Shown here: in pieces, positions 14,058 to 17,539 of the stretch
Layout of the letters: each line of letters begins with the position of its first letter
How positions within the stretch are numbered: position 1 is the stretch's first letter
Assembly: GCA_964413425.1 (NCBI GenBank)
Contig: CAYPST010000086.1
Location: forward strand, 1 to 17,539
Direction of reading: 5' to 3'
From: DATFLS01 sp964413425
Lineage (GTDB): Bacteria; Fidelibacterota; JAANXI01
DNA: 17,539 nucleotides
Made by a program: the position numbers and the translations under genes
The notes under the pieces: generated by a model
Databases searched by the model: none
Seen by the model: the letters and a program-made list of their open reading frames with translations, nothing else
Told to the model about the DNA's origin: nothing

Positions 14058-14557
14058 TGGCAGTGGAACAGGTGTGGAAGAAAGAGCAGTCCGGTGCCGG
14101 AGTCGCCCGGTCAGCAGGATCAAATGCAAGGCAATCGAAAACGATTCCCCGCCCGCTGGTTCAGGCGAATCGAATATTCCTGGTTCTGAGTATCGGGCTG
14201 GCTCTGGTTGTGCATGAGGCACTACTGGTGATTCCCTTACTAACAGGAGTCACCTCGCTCCTTTTTCGCTGGAATCCGGTGATCGCGTTCGGCCGGCGAT
14301 TCCTTCGGAAGCCGCCATCGGCATATCACAGAGAGGACCCGCTGGATCAGCGGTTTAACCAGACACTAGCCACTGCCCTGCTGGGGCTTTCGGTCCTTTC
14401 GTTTGCCCTCGGGGCGCCAGTAATCGGATACATTGCCGGCGGCATGGTGATCCTTGCGGCGGGTGTCGCACTCCTGGGCTTCTGTGTGGGCTGCTATCTC
14501 CGGTTCCATATCCGGCAGTGGAAGCATAAAAAAAATCAATCTTCAGTGCTATCATAA
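14057..14557 (+). CDS. DUF4395 membrane protein
   Basis: A 166-residue protein with a 30-residue polar N terminus and about four hydrophobic helices (about 38-58, 58-74, 104-124, 126-146). DUF4395 hallmarks are PRPLVQANR (31-39), DQRFNQTLA (97-105) and FCVGCY (142-147), giving a CxxC pair (Cys143, Cys146) at the end of the last helix. The family is often encoded next to, or fused with, thioredoxin-like and rhodanese/OsmC genes, so a role in sulfur or thiol redox at the membrane is plausible. Its start overlaps the OsmC stop by one base. No separate ribosome binding site is needed, though GGAGGTG sits just before the overlap. Its function is unknown. Confidence 0.85.
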   Translation: MAVEQVWKKEQSGAGVARSAGSNARQSKTIPRPLVQANRIFLVLSIGLALVVHEALLVIPLLTGVTSLLFRWNPVIAFGRRFLRKPPSAYHREDPLDQRFNQTLATALLGLSVLSFALGAPVIGYIAGGMVILAAGVALLGFCVGCYLRFHIRQWKHKKNQSSVLS

Positions 14558-14568
14558 CGGAAACGAAT

Positions 14569-14609
14569 CGAGAGGTGTCATTTTTCAGCCAGACGGATGG
14601 CACCTCTCG
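14569..14609 (+). terminator. Long hairpin after OsmC-DUF4395 operon
   Basis: CGAGAGGTGTCA (14569-14580) pairs with TGGCACCTCTCG (14598-14609) over twelve positions with one G-U pair, around a 17-base loop that opens with five T residues. It lies 12 bases after the DUF4395 stop. No T-run follows the stem, so it may act as an RNA-end stabiliser or a Rho-assisted terminator rather than a classical one. Confidence 0.5.
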
Positions 14610-14670
14610 AAATTGTAATTCAGAGGACGTTTTGACATATACTATCTTTCTTGATTCCATATTCTGAACC

Positions 14671-14760
14671 GGCTGTGTGGAAGGGCTGAAAAAAGTCTTC
14701 AAGCGCCTGGACGGCGTGAAAGATGTCCGGTTTGACGGGGAACAGACGGCCTTTACAGTG
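14671..14760 (+). pseudogene. Heavy-metal-associated (HMA) domain remnant
   Basis: In the frame starting at 14671 the sequence reads GCVEGLKKVFKRLDGVKD and then VRFDGEQTAFTV. This is the helix and second strand of a copper-chaperone-type HMA domain, starting at the second half of the GMTCxxC metal site. An in-frame TGA at 14665-14667 sits just before it, and the first strand plus first Cys are missing. The C-terminal half is replaced by a hairpin and an unrelated tail ending at 14811. There is no ribosome binding site and no good start, only a GTG at 14677. It looks like a deletion remnant of a copper chaperone or of an HMA domain of a transporter. Confidence 0.6.
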
Positions 14761-14775
14761 AAGGCCGTCTGCTGT
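14743..14775 (+). terminator. Hairpin overlapping the HMA remnant
   Basis: CAGACGGCCTT (14743-14753) and AAGGCCGTCTG (14761-14771) are perfect inverted copies around a seven-base loop. A CTGTTT tail follows, giving a weak T-run. The left arm lies inside the HMA-like coding remnant. It is probably the terminator left after the deletion that truncated that gene. Confidence 0.6.
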
Positions 14776-14811
14776 TTCGAACTATCAGCATCGCTTTACA
14801 GTGATAATTGA

Positions 14812-15466
14812 AAATTGGGAACATTATAATTATGAGGTAAAGAAGATTGAGACGTCTCGGAACTAACACATTTTTCTATAACAGAGTCCTGATGATCGGA
14901 TTAATGGCGATCCGGACTCAGACGACTTTTACGCAGAATGCTCTGATGACCGTCGATATCCCTCTGGTGAGCATCTCCGGATAAGCTGGTACCGGAAAAT
15001 CACCCGAGTATTCTACCGCCAGTGTCCGGATTGTTGGACCGACACGGTCCAAATGCTGTTGAATAAAATCATTCTCGTCACCCTGGTGCGCAGGTGGTGT
15101 GTTTTTGATCAATTGCAGACAAACGCGTATTGCTTCGCTGGAATGTTTATGGGGCAGTCTTCCCTCCACCTATGATTAAACAATTTTCAATTTCATTGAA
15201 TGCAAGTTAAGTAAACAGGTTGGTTCAATGTATAATCACACCTGGAAACATATTGGAAAAATGCCTAACCTATTCCAATGAAAAAATTTCGTACTGGGTG
15301 ACGCCACTTGCGGGGTGGTGGTTATCATATCACTAGAGTTCCTTGCGACCGACATGCCAGAGCGGGCTAAACAATCTTTGGAAAGCAGCAGATCGGACTT
15401 CAACTTTATACATATACGGAATCAGGGTTTATACAACTTCTTCAGAGAAGAAATGAGGAGTGAATA
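14812..15466. other. Intergenic region with an unrecognised possible gene remnant
   Basis: About 650 bp separate the HMA remnant from the pRiA4-like gene. The only protein-like frame is 14918-15169 on the minus strand (listed separately). From 15170 to 15466 the DNA is AT-rich with a TATAAT at 15231-15236 but no matching -35. No gene is seen there. Confidence 0.4.
14918..15169 (-). pseudogene. Possible gene remnant, family not recognised
   Basis: This 83-codon minus-strand frame begins at a GTG with an in-frame stop directly upstream and no ribosome binding site match of note. Its composition is more protein-like than most spurious frames here, for example LIKNTPPAHQ, ENDFIQQHLDRVGPTIRTLA and DFPVPAYPEMLTR. 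I cannot assign it to a family. It may be a C-terminal fragment of a lost gene, a small gene, or chance. Confidence 0.25.
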
Positions 15467-16228
15467 ATGCCTACCACTAACATCGGGATGTGTGAGTTTT
15501 GTGATCAGACCTTTAGTGCCCGGGGAATGACCCGGCATCTGCAGGCGTGCAGTCCAAGGAAGGAGCAGCAGGCTGTAGAAAAGAAGGCTGGCAGGACAGC
15601 ACAATTGCATCACCTGAAGGTGGCCGGAAAATACTATCCGGAATACTGGATGCACCTGGAGATGGCCGGCGAAAGCAGCCTGGCGGACCTGGATCGGTTT
15701 CTCCGTGCGGTCTGGTTGGAATGCTGCGGCCATTTGAGCGAGTTTAGATCCGAGACCACGGATTATAGGGACACTGAGTTCATTGAAGAGGAAGATCCTT
15801 TGTTCCCTGCTTTCGGGGCATATCGAAGAAAAACGGCCTCGATAAATGTGCCGCTGGTACAGGTCTTCGAAACCGAAGACGCGCTGGATTATGAATATGA
15901 TTTCGGCAGCACGACCCATTTGCGCATTGAGGTGAAAGACCTCCGAACCGGTGTGGCGCCGGAGAAAGGCATCCGCATCATGGCCCGGAATATTCCGCCG
16001 GAATTTTCCTGCACAGTCTGTGGAAAACAAGCGGCAGCAATTTGCGTGGAATGTCAGTGGATTGTGGATAATCCGTTCTATTGTGATTCGTGCGCCGAAC
16101 ATCCCGCGAAGCACGCCTGTGACGCCGACTATGATATGATGCTGCCGGTGGTGAATTCGCCACGGATGGGGGTCTGCGGGTATTGCGGTCCGCCTTCACC
16201 GGAGCCGGACGGCTGGCGAATGGTGTAA
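15467..16228 (+). CDS. pRiA4b ORF-3-like protein with zinc-binding ends
   Basis: A 253-residue protein. The centre (about 45-160) matches the plasmid pRiA4b ORF-3 (IS1096 passenger-like) domain: YYPEYWMHLEMAGESSLADL (57-76), FLRAVWLECCGHLSEF (78-93) and DYEYDFGSTTHLRIEV (141-156). An N-terminal zinc finger has Cys9, Cys12, His24 and Cys28. A C-terminal cysteine-rich part has CTVC (182-185), CVEC (193-196), CDSC (206-209), Cys218 and CGYC (237-240). GAGGAG lies 10 bases before the ATG. The family is common in environmental bacteria and in mobile DNA, and its function is unknown. Nucleic-acid binding is a guess from the fingers. No transposase neighbour is present. Confidence 0.85.
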   Translation: MPTTNIGMCEFCDQTFSARGMTRHLQACSPRKEQQAVEKKAGRTAQLHHLKVAGKYYPEYWMHLEMAGESSLADLDRFLRAVWLECCGHLSEFRSETTDYRDTEFIEEEDPLFPAFGAYRRKTASINVPLVQVFETEDALDYEYDFGSTTHLRIEVKDLRTGVAPEKGIRIMARNIPPEFSCTVCGKQAAAICVECQWIVDNPFYCDSCAEHPAKHACDADYDMMLPVVNSPRMGVCGYCGPPSPEPDGWRMV

Positions 16229-16726
16229 CCGCGGAACTTGGATTTGAACGCTCCCAATTCTCCTCTTCGAGAAACTTGCGCTGATTATCGATGATTTCCA
16301 CAACAGGTCTTCCGTGGTTTCGCTCACTCGGTCTTGTTTCTCATTCTTATTCCGCCCCGTTGGGGCTTTGTTATAAGGATGTTCCCGTTCCCCAGGGCGG
16401 TGCCTTGGGCTATTATCTCTTGCCCCGTTGGGGCAGGGTTTCGGGATCGGTTATTGCCGATGCCGATTGCTGCACTCTCGCGAAAAGCCCCGAAGGGGCG
16501 AAATGCAACAGCGAGGGTCGAAGCCACAGATGCACCGCATCCCCCTGAGCCTCAACGGGGCCACATATCCTTGTCATTCCTGCAATTGGAGCAAATGGCA
16601 AAAAACCAGTCTCAATCATTGGTAACCCAAATATGAGTTATATCCCAGGACCGCCCCGAAGGGGCAAGATGTAGAAAATGAATGCGCCTCATTCCCTTAA
16701 GCCCCAACGGGGCAATATGCCCCTCA
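16229..16726. other. Non-coding region with GC palindromes
   Basis: Short frames opening across this interval on both strands translate the repeats and show no protein family. The stretch from 16229 to 16350 has no visible feature. The rest is the third palindrome cluster, ending 14 bases after the stop of the MacB-like gene. Confidence 0.55.
16354..16713. repeat. GC palindrome repeats (repeat locus 3)
   Basis: GCCCCGTTGGGGC occurs at 16354-16366 and again at 16422-16434, with a near-perfect hairpin CCCAGGGC/GCCTTGGG (16391-16409) between. GCCCCGAAGGGGC follows at 16487-16499 and again at 16653-16665, and GCCCCAACGGGGC at 16701-16713. The last could also terminate the minus-strand MacB-like gene, whose stop is at 16727. 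It is the best preserved of the three clusters. Confidence 0.75.
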
Positions 16727-17539
16727 TTACCCTCGCAAGGCCTCCACCGGCTGCATTCGTGCCGCCTGGCCGGCGGGCTGGAGCCCGGCGATGATTCCCA
16801 CCAGACCTGAAAACACTACTCCCAGTGCCACGCTTTCCCAGGAAATCGCCACCGGCATCTGCATGATGTTCCCGAGCAGTGCCGCCCCGCTAAATCCCAG
16901 CACAATACCAAAAATACCGCCGGTGACGGTGACGGCAATCGCTTCCAACAAAAATTGGACCCGCACATCCCGGCTCCGGGCTCCGATAGCCTTGCGGAGA
17001 CCGATCTCGTTTCGTCGTTCGCTCACCGAGATCAGCATGATATTGGCAATAACAAATCCGCCGGCAAGCAGAGAAATCCCCGCAACCAGTACCAGGAAAA
17101 TATTAAAGGTTCCGGCAACCTGGCCGGCAAATTCGGTGACTTCATCGGGAGTAGTTGCCCGGAAATCATCCGGCTCCCCGGCCGAAATGTAGTGGCGTTG
17201 CCGCAGCAATTCCTCAATCGCTCCCACCGTCTGGCCCATATTCCGGGTATCATGTAACTTTATCTTGATTCCGGCTATATAATCGATGTTCGCCATCCGG
17301 CGCATCAGGGTGGAAAGTGGGACCATCACCCGGTTGTCCATATCCCCGCCGCCGGGACTGGAACCCCGGGATTCCAGCAGGCCGATTATCTCAAAGGTGA
17401 CATTGCCGATCCGAATTTGCTCTCCGATGGGATCGGCCTCTCCAAATAATTCCTGCCGCACGGTTTCTCCAATGACGGCCACCCGCGCCATCCGCTGCTC
17501 ATCCTCCTGTGAAATGAACCGGCCCGAGGCAGCCCCCCA
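16727..17539 (-). CDS. MacB-like ABC permease, partial (cut by right edge)
   Basis: The frame stays open to the window edge, giving at least 270 residues of the C-terminal part of a MacB/FtsX permease. The first visible part reads GRFISQEDEQRMARVAVIGE and then LFGEADPIGEQIRIG, which is the conserved periplasmic MacB core. Then come the three helices of the transmembrane domain, with SERRNEIGLRKAIGARSRDV as the ATPase-coupling loop, and the family-typical end ARMQPVEALRG. An internal ATG at 17491 is not a real start, because conserved residues precede it. Its N terminus and any ATPase or adaptor partner lie outside the window. It is not part of the FTR1 operon, which ends 8.4 kb away. Confidence 0.9.
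   Translation of the reverse strand, partial: WGAASGRFISQEDEQRMARVAVIGETVRQELFGEADPIGEQIRIGNVTFEIIGLLESRGSSPGGGDMDNRVMVPLSTLMRRMANIDYIAGIKIKLHDTRNMGQTVGAIEELLRQRHYISAGEPDDFRATTPDEVTEFAGQVAGTFNIFLVLVAGISLLAGGFVIANIMLISVSERRNEIGLRKAIGARSRDVRVQFLLEAIAVTVTGGIFGIVLGFSGAALLGNIMQMPVAISWESVALGVVFSGLVGIIAGLQPAGQAARMQPVEALRG

Noticed and set aside
15422..16114. Long minus-strand frame opposite the pRiA4b ORF-3-like gene
   Set aside because: It is a shadow of the plus-strand gene, which has clear domain and zinc motifs and a ribosome binding site.
16291..16636. Overlapping small frames in repeat locus 3
   Set aside because: They translate the GCCCC/GGGGC repeats in several frames, with no independent evidence of coding.

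Overview
The window reads as a chromosomal stretch of a Gram-negative bacterium with an envelope and a menaquinone-type respiratory chain. Signal peptides, a LolD/MacB-type ABC system, a DUF4105/Lnb-like protein, and PDWY and low-potential Rieske signatures support this. GC content is moderate. Intergenic DNA is rich in short GC palindromes of the GCCCC-N3-GGGGC kind, and this with the gene set suggests the FCB group (Bacteroidota, Calditrichota, KSB1 or Marinimicrobia-like). There is no rRNA or marker gene here, so that placement is an inference.

Layout. Positions 1-633 are non-coding and repeat-rich: a composite inverted element, then four GC palindromes. Positions 634-5833, all on the plus strand, hold an electron-transport neighbourhood. 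It contains a zinc-ribbon membrane protein with a CcmH-like cysteine tail, an exported Met/His-rich protein closed by a clear terminator, a cytochrome P460-family monohaem protein, a Rieske protein, a cytochrome b6/subunit IV fused to a dihaem cytochrome c, and a SAM methyltransferase ending at a hairpin terminator. Positions 5900-6272 (minus) hold a frameshifted CHRD-domain pseudogene. Positions 6565-7779 (plus) encode a DUF4105/Lnb-like membrane protein.

Positions 8284-12606 (minus) form a four-gene operon: an FTR1 iron permease fused to a DUF2318-like cysteine domain, two FtsX-type permeases and an ABC ATPase. A 23-bp Fur-box-like palindrome lies upstream. The content matches FetMP/Campylobacter p19-type iron uptake loci, but the periplasmic P19 protein is not encoded here. 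A dispersed repeat separates the two permease genes. Positions 12750-13460 are again repeat-rich and non-coding.

Positions 13527-14557 (plus) encode a one-base-overlapping pair, an OsmC protein and a DUF4395 membrane protein. They are followed by a hairpin, a heavy-metal-associated-domain remnant and a possible gene remnant. Positions 15467-16228 (plus) encode a pRiA4b ORF-3-like protein with zinc-binding cysteines at both ends. Positions 16229-16726 carry a third cluster of GC palindromes, and from 16727 to the right edge (minus) there is the C-terminal part of a MacB-like permease.

Two functional stories stand out. One is a minimal two-gene quinol:cytochrome c oxidoreductase, with b, subunit IV and cytochrome c functions in one chain, beside a P460 cytochrome. 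The other is a compact, probably Fur-controlled iron import operon in which permease and redox-like domain are fused.
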